In this document: positions 11,250 to 23,300 of the stretch, one piece after another
Numbering within the stretch: the stretch's first letter is position 1
Layout: each line of letters opens with the position of its first letter
Origin: Lumnitzera littorea
Lineage: Eukaryota > Streptophyta > Magnoliopsida > Myrtales > Combretaceae
Assembly (NCBI GenBank): GCA_024138015.1
Contig: JAMXBB010000011.1
Location: 29,750,155-29,814,154 of the forward strand
DNA length: 64,000 bases
Direction: 5' to 3'
The notes under the pieces: model-generated
Told to the model about the DNA's origin: nothing
Databases searched by the model: none
Seen by the model: only the letters and a program-made list of their open reading frames with translations
Translations under genes and position numbers: made by a program

Positions 11250-12915
11250 TGTATGCGATTGGATAGTAGATATAGGAGTTTTGGATCACATTACCCCTCA
11301 TTTACACATTCTACATACAAAACATACACTTCACAAGCCCATATCTATCAAATTACCCGATGGCACAATTAAAATAGTTCATTTGGTTAGCAGTGTTCAA
11401 TTGACTAGCCAAATAACACTGCACAACGTGCTTCTTGTACTTGAGTTCAGTTGCAATTTACTCTCATTCCATCAACTACTTAAACACTCTAATCTAATTG
11501 CAACATTTTCATCCCATCTTTGTTTATTTCAAGACCATAAATCACTGGATGTAATAGTTATTGCTTAAGTAGGAAGTGGACTGTATGTACTGCATTCGTC
11601 TTTATCTTCAAATACTGATTTTGATTCCAAACACTATTCAATTGTTAATAATGCAGCAACTTATAATAGTGATTTGCTATCTTTTGATTTGTTGCATAGG
11701 AGATTAGGATACATTGGTTATTCTAGACTAAAACACATTCTACCCTTTTATGATATTAGTCTTGATGGTTCACATTGTGATACTTGCTTACAAGCAAAAG
11801 CTCATAAGTTACCTTTTCCTATTTGTACTATTAATTGTTCATCTCCTTTTGAGCTTATACATATAAATCTGTAGGGACCCTATAATATACCTTCAACCTC
11901 TTATGCCAAATTCTTTCTTACAATAGTAGATGACATGAGTCATTGTACTTAGACTTATTTGTTACAATATAAGTCGCAAGCTTTTCCTACCTTGGTCAAT
12001 TTTGTTTCCTATGTTAAAAATCACTTCCATACTTATCCTAAATACATCCATTCAAACAATGGTAGAGAATTTATTTCTCTTGATTAACAACAATTCCTTC
12101 AAACTTATGGCATTGTTCATTAAAGGATTATGTCCTATACGTCTCAACAAAATTGGGTAATAGAAAGAACACATCGAACCCTTCTTGATATAGCTCATGC
12201 TTTTCGAATACATGCAAACTTACTAAAGAAATTTTAAGGTAAGTGCATATTAGCTACTACTTTTCTTATAAACCGTATGCTAATGAAAAATTTTTAGTGG
12301 AAAACATCGTATGAACTTTTGTTCAAGAAACTAACTTATACAGACCTTAAAACTTTTGGTTGCTTGTGTTATTCCACTACTGTAGAAGGTACTAATGACA
12401 AATTTGATGTTAGAGGTCGTTACTGTATATTTTTAGGATATCTACCAAATCAAAAAGGCTATAGGTTGTATGATCTTAATGCAAACACTTTGTTTCTTAG
12501 CCGTAATGTTGTTTTCTTTGAGGAGATTTTTCCTTTTTGTCATGGAGCTAATTCTACTCTATCTTCTCCTGCTTATGTTTCCTTATTTCCCCTTGTACAA
12601 CCCACTAATGTTTCTTTCAAAATTCCCGATGTTGTTCCTATTGATCCTAACATTGTTGTTAATCCTATTTCCTTATCTCCATCCACACTTCCTCTTGTTC
12701 TTAGAAGGTTTGGTTGTGTTAGATCTGCTCCTCATTGGTTAGAAGACTTTGTTCATAGTGTCCATTGTGCTGTTGCAGAATTGCATATTACATCCAATGA
12801 TCATTTCCCTTCTTTATATCCTTTGTTCACAAAACGTACTTTTGATAACCTATCAAAAGACTATGATTTCATTAACAAATGTACTTACTATTCAAGAGCC
12901 TCGAAACTTTCTTAA
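11250..12915 (+). pseudogene. Copia protease and integrase, broken
   Basis: The protease motif near 11260 reads WIVDIGVLDHI where D-S/T-G-A is expected, so the active-site S/T and A are altered. NLLSFHQLLKHSN follows, as in copia. At 11674 the pre-integrase domain reads LLHRRLGYIGYSRLK...HCDTCLQAKAHKLPF, keeping a CxxC-type zinc motif. The integrase core follows (TIVDDMSHC at about 11925, HSNNGREFISLD at about 12050). The integrase C-terminal part gives FGCLCYSTT and RGRYCIFLGYLPNQKGYRLY (12350-12480). Stops at 11872 and 11950 fall where the family has Trp, and others occur at 12085 and 12120. The frame 12319-12915 is the longest intact piece, running into the linker before RT. Confidence 0.87.
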
Positions 12916-14400
12916 AGCACAAAAGGATCCTAAATGGGTTGATGCTATGCAAAATAAGTTATTAGCTCTTGAGTCTAATCATACGTGGAAACTCACTTCA
13001 TTACCTCTAGGCAAGCAAGCAATTGGTTCTAAAAGGGTTTATAAAATTAAATATAAACTCGATCCCTTTATTGAACGTTATAAGGTACGGTTGGTAGCTA
13101 AAGGATACACCCAAGTTGAAGGTGTAGATTATGTTCATACTTTTTCTCTTATAGCTAAATTGACTACTATGCGTATTTTGTTAGCTATAGCAGCTACTAA
13201 ACAATGGTTTATCTATCAATTAGATGTGAATAATGCTTTTTTACATGGTTCTTTGGAGGAAGAGATTTACATGAAGCCTCTAAAAGGTTATTCTTTAGCT
13301 TCTCAAGGGCAAGTTTGTGAGCTTGTTAAGTCTTTGTATAGACTTAAACAAGCTTCTCGTCAATAGAATCATGAGCTTACAAATTTTTTACTTTCTTTAG
13401 GCTTTGTTCAATCTCGAAATGATTACTCTTTGTTTACTAGAGTCAATCGTGATGAATTTTTGGTATTATTCGTGTATGTGGATGATATCTTGATTATGGG
13501 AAATTCTCTACTAGTTATTCAACAGGTTAAGACATATCTTTATCAAGCCTTTACAATTAAGGATCTTGGTGGAGTGCATTTTTTTCTTGGTATAGAGGTT
13601 TGTTTAACCAATATAGGTATTTTGCTACATCAGCATAAATTCTTACTAGATATTTTGGATAGTGTTGGCTTGAAAAGGGCCAAACCAATGAAACTTCCTT
13701 TTTCACAAACTACTCGGTTGGACAATACCTCAAGTGAAGTGCTATCTGATCCATCTCTTTATCATTGCCTGGTTGGACATCTTCTTTATCTTGCTATTAC
13801 TCATCCTGACATTATGTATGCAATCCAACAAATTAGTCAATTTGTCTCTTGTCTATGCATCCGTCATATGAAGCTGGTGTTTCATCATTTGCGATATTTG
13901 AAACGCCCATTCAATATTAGGTTATTCTTTTCTATTGGTAGTCTATTAAAATTGTTGGGTTATTGTGATGCCAATTATGGTTCTAAATGTTTCGATTGTA
14001 AATCCTTATCTGATTATTGTGTGTTTCTTGGTTCTTCCCTTGTTTCTTGGAAAACTAAGAAACAAGCTACTGTATCAACATCTTCAACTGAAGCGAAGTA
14101 TCATAGCATTGCTACCTTGACTAAGGCATTGCTTTAGATTTTATATATTCTTCAAGACTTATAGTTTCCTATTTGTTTACCTACTCCATTGTTTACTAAC
14201 AGTAAAGCTGCTCTTTTAATTGCTAAAAGCCTATGCTTTCATGAGTAGACTAAACACATTGAAGTGGATGTCCATTTCGTTTGAGATCATCTTTTCTGTA
14301 GTTTTCTCCAAGTCCTTCATGTTTTTACTCGCCAACAAGTTGCGGATATCATGACCAAGGCTTTAAATGAATCTCAATTACTACATTTCTATTCCAAGTT
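12916..14400 (+). pseudogene. Copia reverse transcriptase and RNase H, broken
   Basis: RT copies element RNA into DNA and RNase H removes the template. Seen: WVDAMQNKLLALESNHTWKL at about 12938, RLVAKGYTQVEGVDY, QLDVNNAFLHGSLEEEIYM (one D-to-N change from the usual QLDVKNAFLHG or DVNNAFLHG forms), SLYRLKQASRQ, and the catalytic FVYVDDILIMG at about 13470. RNase H motifs include GYCDANYGS near 13960 and STSSTEAKYHSIA near 14080. The tail VADIMTKALNESQL ends near 14400. Stops at 13364 (after SRQ, a Trp position) and 14137 (TAG at the Trp after AL) separate the frames 12749-13366 and 13430-14137. Confidence 0.9.
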
Positions 14401-14423
14401 AGGACTTCTCCAAAGTCCAACGT

Positions 14424-14440
14424 AAGGGAAGGTATTAAGA
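14424..14440 (+). other. Polypurine tract of the copia element
   Basis: aagggaaggtattaaga directly precedes the 3' LTR. This is the expected position for plus-strand DNA priming, though the tract is interrupted by two thymines. Confidence 0.65.
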
Positions 14441-14778
14441 TGTGCAGTATCAAGAGTTATATTTATGATACAGCTTTCTTGTATTATATTTATCATAGCT
14501 TTAATCTTACCTTTATACCATATCCAGCTTTTGTATTTTCATACGTATTCTTTACAAATTAGTTAGAGTCAGTTAGTTCGTTAGTCTATAGGTAGTATAA
14601 ATAAGAGTTGCATGTCTATTATTTGTAACTTTTTACATTCCTCAGGTTTAGTAATAAAAATTGATTTCATTCTTTCACACAATAAAAAACACCTGCCTTT
14701 ATTTATATTCATTACCCTGTTTTGTACAAATGAAGCTGAAACCCTAAATGGAAGCCTTGATAGCTTGTTCTCTTCTCA
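14441..14778 (+). repeat. 3' LTR of the copia element
   Basis: It begins TGTGCAGTATCAAG and ends TCTCTTCTCA. At 338 bp it is collinear with the 5' LTR. The TATA-like box is kept at 14596-14603. Confidence 0.93.
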
Positions 14779-16440
14779 TAATATAGCAAGAACAATCCTG
14801 TCAGCCATGCTCAAGTGATGAGCTTTGTAGTCACTTAGCTTGGGCTTTTAATGAGAGGCACTAGGCTTATTCCCATTGCTAGTGGATATGCTAGGTATTT
14901 TCCAAAATTGTTAATACTTTAGAACTATATAATACCTAAATATCTTCTTTTAAGGATTGCAATACATTCTTTAAAAACAAGATAGAAGATTTATCTTTGC
15001 TTATCTTTAGGCTAATTGCTACTAAATTGATTGAGAACACACTATACCATTACAGCATTGTTAATAAAGGCCAGACTTACCAATGTAAGATCATTAGCAA
15101 AGAGCAAGTGGGAGATTTTGAGATTTAAAGGAAACAACCTCATCTTAAGAACTTCATTTTCAATCATCTTACTCAATATTTTCATTGCCAAAATGAAAAT
15201 ACAAGGGGATAACGGATCTGCTTGCCGAAATCCTTGAGTTGACTTAAAGGTTGGCAGGAAAGAGCCATTTACTAAGATTTCAGCAAGGAAGATGAAACAC
15301 ATGACATTACTAACCATATCTACTCCTTGGGGAAGTTAATACTTCTAAATACCCAACATATAAAGTCCCGTTCTCGACTACCAAAAGCCTTCTCAATATC
15401 TAACTTAAATATCATTCATCCACTCTTACTCTTCTTCTTATGATAAGTGTGGAGAATCTCATTAAGCAAGATGATATCATTATAGGGCTTTTGTCTAGGA
15501 ATGAAATCAGCTAAACAAAGGTGAATAAGATAATCTAAATAGGGCCTCACTCTTCTAACTAGAATTTTTGTGAGGGGTTTGTATGCTATAGTGCATAAAC
15601 TAATATTTCAAGAGAGTTTAACATGACTAGCATCCCTTTTCTTTGGTTTGAGACACGGGTATAGTTCAATTGTTCTAGAACTTGTTGGGTGAGAGAGATT
15701 TGGTTAGTGATATTTACTACAAGAGTACCAAAAATATTCCTACATTTCTTATAGAAGAAAGCATGAAGCTTATCCTATCTAAAAGCCTTCCAAGACGCTA
15801 AGGAATTTAGACTATCAAGAATCTTAGCTTCTTGAAGCTCTCCATTTAAGGCATATTAGGCCTCCTTTGACAAGACAAATCTAAGTACAAGGGCAATTGG
15901 ATTGCATTGAGGATAGGATACCTTTTTGGTTGTGAACAAATCTTGAAACAACTACTATATAACTTTATGAATGTCCTCTATTTCAAATACCTAATTATTC
16001 ATATTGTCTTCTAAGGTTAAGATTATGTTTTTTGCTCTTTTAGTTACAACAAGAGAATGATAGTATTCAGCATTCTTCTTGCCTTTATAAATGTACTTGG
16101 CTCTGGTCTTCACTTTCGAAAGTCATTCCTCCTTACGTAATAAATCATTTAAAGTTTGACATAGAATAAACTCTTATAAAGTAGCTCATTTGTGGAAGCT
16201 CAAGTAATGGCCCACTCAATGCCCTTAAGCTCCTTAATATTTATTTTTTTCCTTACATGTAGGAGTTAAGAAACTTACCCATTCTTGACCTAAAACACTT
16301 AAGGCAATCTCTTAGTAGTTCTTAATGCATCATTGGCACTCGTAACCTAAATATTTTGAACAAGCAAGATACATGATTCATGTAGGAATCACATGGGCCG
16401 AAATAAAAAAGTTTTGTTTTTCATTCTACTTAGATCATAA
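14779..16440 (-). pseudogene. LINE reverse transcriptase region, broken
   Basis: The open piece 15042-15317 reads ILVNGSFLPTFKSTQGFRQA, then DPLSPCIFILAMKILSKMI, then ISHLLFANDLTLV. This is the plant LINE RT palm (family: GLRQGDPLSPYLFILxMExLS...ISHLLFADDL). The catalytic FADD is FAND here, so the second active-site Asp is lost. Nearer the copia junction, about 14790-14840, is LSMADRIVLA (family: LSxAGRxVLxKSVL). From 16440 to 15320 further RT text is present in fragments in several frames. Confidence 0.82.
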
Positions 16441-17560
16441 GGCCTTGTTTGCAAAAGCAAAGGGCAATGGTTAGATGGCCATTTTAGAAGATGGAAGACT
16501 TTGCTTTAGGGTAAAGTTCTCTCCATTGAGGGTTTGCTTAACCCCTACCCAAGTGATGCTGTATAAATGTAGTCAAATTATGCCTATTACTTTAGGTGAA
16601 TTTTAACATGATGAAACCTAAGTCTTGAAGATTACAATCATTCATGCATAAATTATAATGAAGAGCTCAATTCCTAGGAAACGATCCACTTCCCCAACGT
16701 TTATGCAAGTAAAGAATTTCATTAAGACTCTGTTTGCCAAATTTTAGAAGGGATGAAATGGATATAATTGAGTAGAAATCAAAAGAAAGGAAAAGAATGA
16801 AAATAAGAAGAAAAAAAATATTATTTCTATTTTATGTTTGAATTTTTAATAGGAAAATTGAATGAAATAGGAGGAAATAAATAATTTAATAAATTATATT
16901 ATCCTTATTTTCCTTTAGCTCACTTAGATAATAGGGGTATTCTTGTAACTTCAAAAGATTTTCATTCTTTTTCACCACTTTCTCTCCAAAATTAGAGAGA
17001 AACATGGTGGCTTGAAAAGTGAAAACTCTTTTTCATTCATTTTTTTAGATTTTCACACATCTGTTTAAAATGATTGAGCACAAACTTTCTGCTGTTTTCC
17101 ATTAGTTTCATTCCATTTTTGCCGATCCAATCACAGTGTCAAATCACCCCTGGTACACGATGGAGAATTATCAACTACTTAGCAGAAGTCCCTAAGGACA
17201 CACTACAAAATGGGACGGTTAGCAAAATCAGGTCAAGCGTATATAGCTGAAAAAAAAAATCTAGTTCAAGAAACGAACCTTCACCATGACATGTATTTCT
17301 TGTTGAGATTGCCTAAGCAACTCCACATCTAGCACACCGGTACTCCACACCATGATTAACCCTCTACTTTGACCCATGATGAAAGAGTAAAGGAAACCAT
17401 CTAACTGCTGACGAGAGTTGTTGTGAGTAAATAAATGTGCAGTATACGGATCCATTTTAGTCTCCATCAGAATGAGGAGGTCTGGCATATACTCCATTAC
17501 TTCAAGAACCTCGTTTGCTTCCTAGTAGAATCCAGGCCCCGCAAGTTCCAGGCCATGATT
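16440..17560 (-). pseudogene. LINE endonuclease domain, interrupted by a MITE
   Basis: The APE-like endonuclease nicks the target DNA. It starts at about 17555 with RIMAWNLRGLDS and, after a frameshift, PDLLILMETKMD, which includes the metal-binding Glu of the LxETK motif. FANRPIL and a GDF block follow near 17150. The frame is then broken by the MITE at 16726-17138. On the far side it resumes exactly with NEILYLHKRWGSGSF, CNLQDLGF and NPQWRELYP (family: GDFNEIL...CxLxDLGFxGxxFTW...LDRxLAN..W). Stops are frequent. The LINE RT region follows directly downstream. Confidence 0.85.
16726..17138. mobile_element. Tourist-like (PIF/Harbinger-type) MITE inside the LINE endonuclease
   Basis: This 413-bp AT-rich insert has ends GACTCTGTTTG (left) and, inward from the right on the minus strand, CACTGTGATTG, an imperfect inverted repeat. 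It is preceded by TAA (16723-16725) and followed by TCA (17139-17141), consistent with a TWA-type 3-bp duplication with one change. Its limits are set independently by the host LINE reading frame, which stops at GDF and resumes at NEIL. It has no coding sequence. Confidence 0.78.
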
Positions 17561-18069
17561 CTAGTATTGCGCTTCGTATGTGGTCTGCTGTCCGCCATTT
17601 GCAAAGCATCAGGTCTATACCAAATAGGTTCCTCCTCCATGAATAAGGTGCTTTTAACCTCAATGGCAAACTTGGTTGGCGTCCTCCTTATGTCCATCAT
17701 GACCGGAGACTCCTCTAGATTCTGAAATAGCAAGGACATTGGAATATTTTCCCTCATAATGTAGGAGATCGGAATGAGAATTTGAGGTAGGTGCAATTCC
17801 TTTGTCCTGAAAATTTGCCGGACAACTATTTCTAAGGTGCGCACCAACATCTTGATCAATTGATACGGATAGCAAGTGGTGTGAGAATGTGGCGCAAGCA
17901 TGAAAGCTATGAACTCCTTTCTTGTGGTACTATGAGACTTGACTTTGACATCAGAATCGATCCCCCCTCTACTGAAGTCATGAGTCGTATCCAAGGCACC
18001 TGGCTCGTTGGTGGCAGTGCATCCTCTATGTACCGTGTGTCGTCCATATGAACCAACACTCTGTCCCAC
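17561..18069 (-). pseudogene. LINE ORF1-like / 5' coding remnant
   Basis: A continuous minus-strand frame runs from 18069 to the endonuclease start in the same register, ending in ADSRPHTKRNTRIMAWNLRG. The part before the endonuclease (GQSVGSYGRHTVHRGCTATN...) has no motif I recognise. Its position directly upstream of the endonuclease suggests the end of ORF1 or the ORF1-ORF2 junction. No complete CCHC knuckle is visible. Confidence 0.5.
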
Positions 18070-18545
18070 CTGTGGTTGGGGTCCATGTAGAACAATCTTG
18101 TAGCATGGATCGATCTAAGGAAGATCTGTTTCTGATTGAAGGATCCGAATACCGAAAGTAAAAATGACTTCGGTCTCCATGCTTTTTAAGCTGCCTTACA
18201 AATCACTTAATCAAACTGAGTCTGCTTCTATGTTGGGTAATGGCCGAAGAGGAGGTCTGGAAAATGAAAAGAGAATCAGAATCCTCCTTTTGAATGGTCG
18301 CTTTGCCCTCAACAGCATAATTTTCTTTTTCGGGAGGGGTTTCATTTACCTTTGAAAAATACACAGTTTGAATTAGGGAACTTGGCAGATGGATGGGGTT
18401 ACGTGGTACATTGGACCCACCTATGTGCAGGACATGTTACAGATTACAACGCCAGTTGGTCGAGATTTATTTTATCTAGCCTGGGTAGTGGCGTAGCCTC
18501 GTGATTAGGGAGGGTCCTGCAGCAATTGTCACTCAACTTTGTTAA
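18070..18545 (-). other. Probable 5' part of the LINE
   Basis: Base composition stays higher in GC than the surroundings up to about 18545, then drops sharply. No domain is recognised. I take this as the LINE 5' region, with an uncertain boundary. Confidence 0.4.
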
Positions 18546-20359
18546 TTTGACATGCATTTAGCACTTGGGGCATTTCGCCTATTTTGCCGCCTTTTTATTA
18601 TAATCCATTCATCATACCCAATATATTATAGCTTTAATATACCATATACTACCTATGCATCGGCGACGAGTATTTGACTACCACAGTGTAATCATTTAAC
18701 CAACATAAACATCAAATTAAGTAGTGGGTCAAAATAAATAAATAAATAAATGACATCAAATTAAATAAACAACACATTTTCCTCCTTATTAGCTTACAGA
18801 AATATATATGTATAGGCTACTATTCAGAATAGGTAGGTGTATATTGTGGTGACGCTATAGATGTGTCTATATACATTTTTAACATATATAGTAAAGAACT
18901 TCTTTAATTAATTTTCCGCCATCGCAGCAAGCCATATTTGAAACAACACAGATTTTCTACAATCCATCATTATTATCTAAAATCATGCCTAACTTTACTA
19001 GAATTTCAATTTGTACATTTCAGTTAATTATTATTGGGGATTCCCCTGTTAGTTCTCTAATTTTCATCCTGTTTTTGTCCAAAATGTTTCGTAAATTTTC
19101 CAAGTGTCTTTAGGTGGCTAAAAGTGTTGATTGAAGCTGCTCTATGCTGAATTTATAGGGATTACGGCGGTGAATAATCATTCTGAGCAAGTATTGTAAT
19201 TTAATTTAGTTTTATTTATTTATTCATTCATTTATCACTATATTAGGTTGATATTACAAAGGCCAAAAGTTGGCCATCATCCTACTCTCACAATTTAATG
19301 CCACATCAGGTAAAAGGTGGTGAATTTGGACATAAGTTGTTACACTCTCTCTCTCTCTCTATATATATATAACTATTTTATAGTTTCACAATAGAACTTA
19401 TCATATTTTAACTAATATTGTTTATGTTACTATATGGTTATACATTTTATATACTTGGTATATTTAATAAACAAACATATTCATTAGATTTTGCTTTATA
19501 CTATATTATTAGTTTGAAGTGTACGTTTTCTTTTGCTATTTTACAATTTAGGGTCTAATTTACCCATATTAAGGGTTTTGGATCAATTTAAGGATATATC
19601 TATTACATGTTAGGTAAATTTAGGGAGCATGCATATTATCCAAATGTTACCTTATGTCATACTATTTATCTTATCAGTTAAATAATTTATCTTTAATATT
19701 TCGTTACATTTTGAAACTTAGTATATTATTAATTCATTTTTCAAAATCAAAGTTTATTGGCTCATTTCTATTTTGTACCAACTTTTATAGCCTCATTTTA
19801 AAATTTGAACTCATTGAATTGCTTTTTTTCTAGAAGCCTTAAATTTGGGTACCATTGCCTTATTTGCGGCTTTAAGGGCTTATAACAGGTTTGATGAAAA
19901 TTAGAGTTTTCTATACACTAAGAGGAAAAGAACAACAACATGTGTCCTAAAGTGTGTTACCAAGGGTAAGTTTGAGTTTGATGTTAGTAATGTACATTAT
20001 ACTTCAAGAGTTAATGGTTGGAGAAGTTGTTTCCATCAGTTTCTTGATTAATGGTGTAGGAAGTTGAAGTATTCTTGCAAGAAGAGGAGTTTTAATTGAA
20101 GTAAGTATTGTCTAATATTCAAGGTTAATGTTTAATTCAAAAGTTCATGAAAAGAGTAGTGTAAGATAAAGTGTATTCTTTAGAGGTGAGATTCACAAAT
20201 ATTTTGGTAGGATAACGATTGAAATGAAAGGTGATGGATCTTAGTTTACAAAATAGTGAAGTTTTATTAAATTATTAGAGCTTACAGGGGAACACAGTCT
20301 TAAGCATGGCTGTGTTGTGAAAAAATAACATGTTTAGAGAGATACACAAACATGAACAT
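18546..20359. other. AT-rich intergenic stretch, no gene seen
   Basis: Nothing recognisable as coding. A (CT)n(AT)n compound microsatellite sits at 19343-19370. Confidence 0.6.
19343..19370. repeat. (CT)n(AT)n compound microsatellite
   Basis: A CT run is directly followed by an AT run. Confidence 0.95.
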
Positions 20360-20364
20360 GATTA

Positions 20365-23300
20365 TGTTCAAGCTCATTGTCACATCCTAAATCAGAGAAT
20401 CGTAACAACTTTGCCATATAAATTAACCTAAACTAAAAGCTAGCCACTTTATCAGCTAACATAAATATAGTTTACACTAGGCATTTATCACTCCATAACT
20501 TTGAGTTATCTAATTCAATATCTATTTGGTATCAACTTGTGGTGCAATTTTCTAAAATAACTTTTAAAAGAGACTTTGTGGTATAAAAGTTTGAGAACAA
20601 AACAAATTTTATAAATAACTTCAGAAAAATGACATAAGAAGGATTTATAAAAATCCATAGGTTTATAGAAGATAATACCTATAACAATAATTGAAAATTG
20701 GAGGGTCACTTGAAGAGACCCTATTAGTTTTCAATGGGAATAGTAAAGTTAATCAACAAAATAGAAATCCAACCAATTGGTCTTAGATATCACTCCCTGA
20801 CCCGATTCTCTACACTTTTGGAACTTGAACTAGTACTAGTATATTTACTAAGAAACTTGCAACATAGTTATAGGGGAACAAGTGACAATTTATTCAGTAA
20901 CTGGGATAAAGACAATAGCATATATCTATCATCAAACAATCCGGGTTTACAAGTAAAGTTAATTAGATGAAATGTATGTTCAAGTAAAAACTATTGCACA
21001 ACATTGACTGGTTGATATGAGATTAGAGAAATTACACCCGCTTTAATCCAGGTTTTGAGAAGTTTCACACCACGTACTTCGTGAATTGAAACCAAATTAA
21101 GGCTTATACAATGAAGAAACACACTCTACCTAAGACTTCACATCGAACCATGATGCTCAACCTTGCCATGACCTCCTCTCTTATTACTTAGTTTGATTAA
21201 AGGTAGAGAAAGCACCATTTCTGCTATCCTCATCAAAGGGTCCATGTTTGGCCCGAGAAATCTAATCATTTCTCTTTATGGGTTGTGATGCAAGTCCAAT
21301 TAGTAATTAAGTCAAGTTTGTATTAGATTGCTTTTAGGGTGATCAAGCAATTTCAAACAGTCCAAAACTAGTAATATCATGAGGAAATTAGTACATAAAT
21401 CCAGCACTCAAGATAACCACAACCATATTCAAGCACATACATTGTATATGCACAAACAACCAACTTACATCCACAAATAAGACATATACTACGGTCTTAA
21501 AGTATTCTTAAACAATACTTCAAAGTGTAGTGAAAAATTAATCCCACTTACCAGGAACTCAGTTGCTTGCTAACTTGGTTGTTCACTTGTCCTTGTGAGT
21601 GATCCCTTAATATTTATCTCAAAGTAATACTTTATTCAGCATATAAATTAGCAAATATTGCTAATTTACTAGTCTACAATAGAATTAGGTTGATTAATCG
21701 TTGGTTTACTGGTCTATTCCATAAGTATTGGAAGTTTAGAGTAGTAATATAAGTTTATGTTATCTTCTAAGATATCCCTTGAGTTAAGATGCCGTTGAAA
21801 TATTTACCTGAGAAGCTCATGAGATATCCTCTACACCTTAGGCATTGAAGTTCACTATAGATTCAACCTCCACGTCAATCTCTAAGGTTAATAAATCCTT
21901 ACGATTTTTGATAAATACCTTTTGAGTTAAATCACCTTTAAAGCTCTTAAACTAGAAGCTTCTAAGTTATCCCCTAAGCCATATCAAGGTTAAGGTGTTA
22001 GCAAGTTTAATCTCTGAATCATCCTCTGAGTTTGATAAATACCTAAAATATCCTACAGATTATCTTCTAAGCTAATTTCTACATGAAATCAAGTATGAAG
22101 CTTTTATGCTAAGAATTTTGTGAATCACCCCATGAACCTTACTAAAGTAAGGGTTCATAACAAAACCAACTTTTGAACTACCCTTTTAATTTGATGAGTA
22201 TTAAAGATTGCTTACGAATTATCCTTTAAAACAACTTCTAGGTGCTCACACTCATATATTTTCATTTTAGGTATCCCTTAAGGTACCTTTTGAACCAACC
22301 CTATAGTCTATTACACTTTTAGATCTTTTGGCAGAATATCCTTTGAACCATCCTCTAAGCCTAGTAAATTTCCAATTTCTTAAGAGTTTACCCTCTGACT
22401 CAGTCTCTAAGCCTCCCCTGTCTATACTTCTCTTCAAATTTTGCCTCTAACTAAACCTTTGAATTAGTATCATGTAGAACATTTGCCTTCACTTCCTCTA
22501 AATTATCCTCTACCTTCATTAAATTCCCATATAATCAATTTCTTAATCCATTTTCTTCTAACTTCCAATTATGACTAACCTAAGTAATACTCCAATCCAT
22601 ATTTCATAACATCATTACATCCAAATTCTTTCTAGAACATATCATCATTCACCAATTCCTCAGATTCCCATACCACCCAATTTATTCACATAAGTGGCAC
22701 ATGCTTAATTTTGTTAACTCTCTGAATAAAACCTCTTCCAACAGCACTTGTACACCACAAAATTTATCAATAATTGGTGGAGCTTAGAATTCAAGTGTAG
22801 TCTTTAAGAAAAATAAAATAGTTTTTACAAAAAACATCATTTTAATCGTAATTTAGGTCTAAAAAATTCATAAAAATTATAGAAAATAATTTTATGAAAA
22901 ATATCTTCATAGTATTTTAGTATAAATATAGGAAAGTTTATAGAAAAATTTCAAAGTCAAAACTACGTTATTGGACTTATTTATTTCTACATTGAAAAGT
23001 ATTCAGTTTCATCAATTTCTTAAGCACATTGTTGTAGCTATCAAATTTTTGTGAAATAATATTTTTCCTACATTCCACATATGAAAATAGTTAGAAATGA
23101 ACTTTTCTAAAATTTTCCGAGAAATTTTTATATTTTCAATAATTTTAAGAAATTCGGCTTGAAAATGGGACCTCTCCAGAAATAGGAGCTCTAACCGCCA
23201 TTAGTGCCTGCTACCTTATCGATCAACTTAAACATGGCCTCCTCTATCGCCTAGTGGTGGCGGCAGCTAGCTTCCAGCAACTCCTTAACCCATTGCACTC

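Larger units (their letters stand above)
9673..14778 (+). mobile_element. Ty1/copia LTR retrotransposon, complete structure, inserted in the LINE
   Basis: Structure in order: 5' LTR (9673-10011), tRNA-iMet-type primer site, gag, protease, integrase, RT, RNase H, polypurine tract, 3' LTR (14441-14778). Gene order protease-integrase-RT-RNase H identifies copia. The two LTRs differ at roughly one base in nine by eye, indicating an old insertion. Flanking pentamers are tgaga (9668-9672) and taata (14779-14783), only a partial match for a target duplication. Independent support is that LINE coding sequence resumes on both sides: LSMADRIVLA upstream and the LPxKILDKLA block downstream in LINE order. 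Internal stops make the element non-autonomous. Confidence 0.92.
8174..18545 (-). mobile_element. L1-type LINE (non-LTR retrotransposon), split by two insertions
   Basis: Read on the minus strand the order is: 5' region, ORF1 remnant, endonuclease, reverse transcriptase, zinc-binding C-terminal region, RNase H, 3' region. A short T run near 8176-8181 may be the remnant of the poly(A) tail. Both outer limits are approximate. The copia element at 9673-14778 separates the C-terminal RT part from the rest, and the MITE at 16726-17138 interrupts the endonuclease. Without these, the LINE is about 4.8 kb, slightly short of a full plant L1. All frames carry stops and frameshifts, so the element is dead. 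Confidence 0.8.

Noticed and set aside
17435..18051. Plus-strand frames opposite the LINE 5' region
   Set aside because: The minus strand carries the endonuclease start (MAWNLRGL, METKM) in this interval; the plus frames are shadows.
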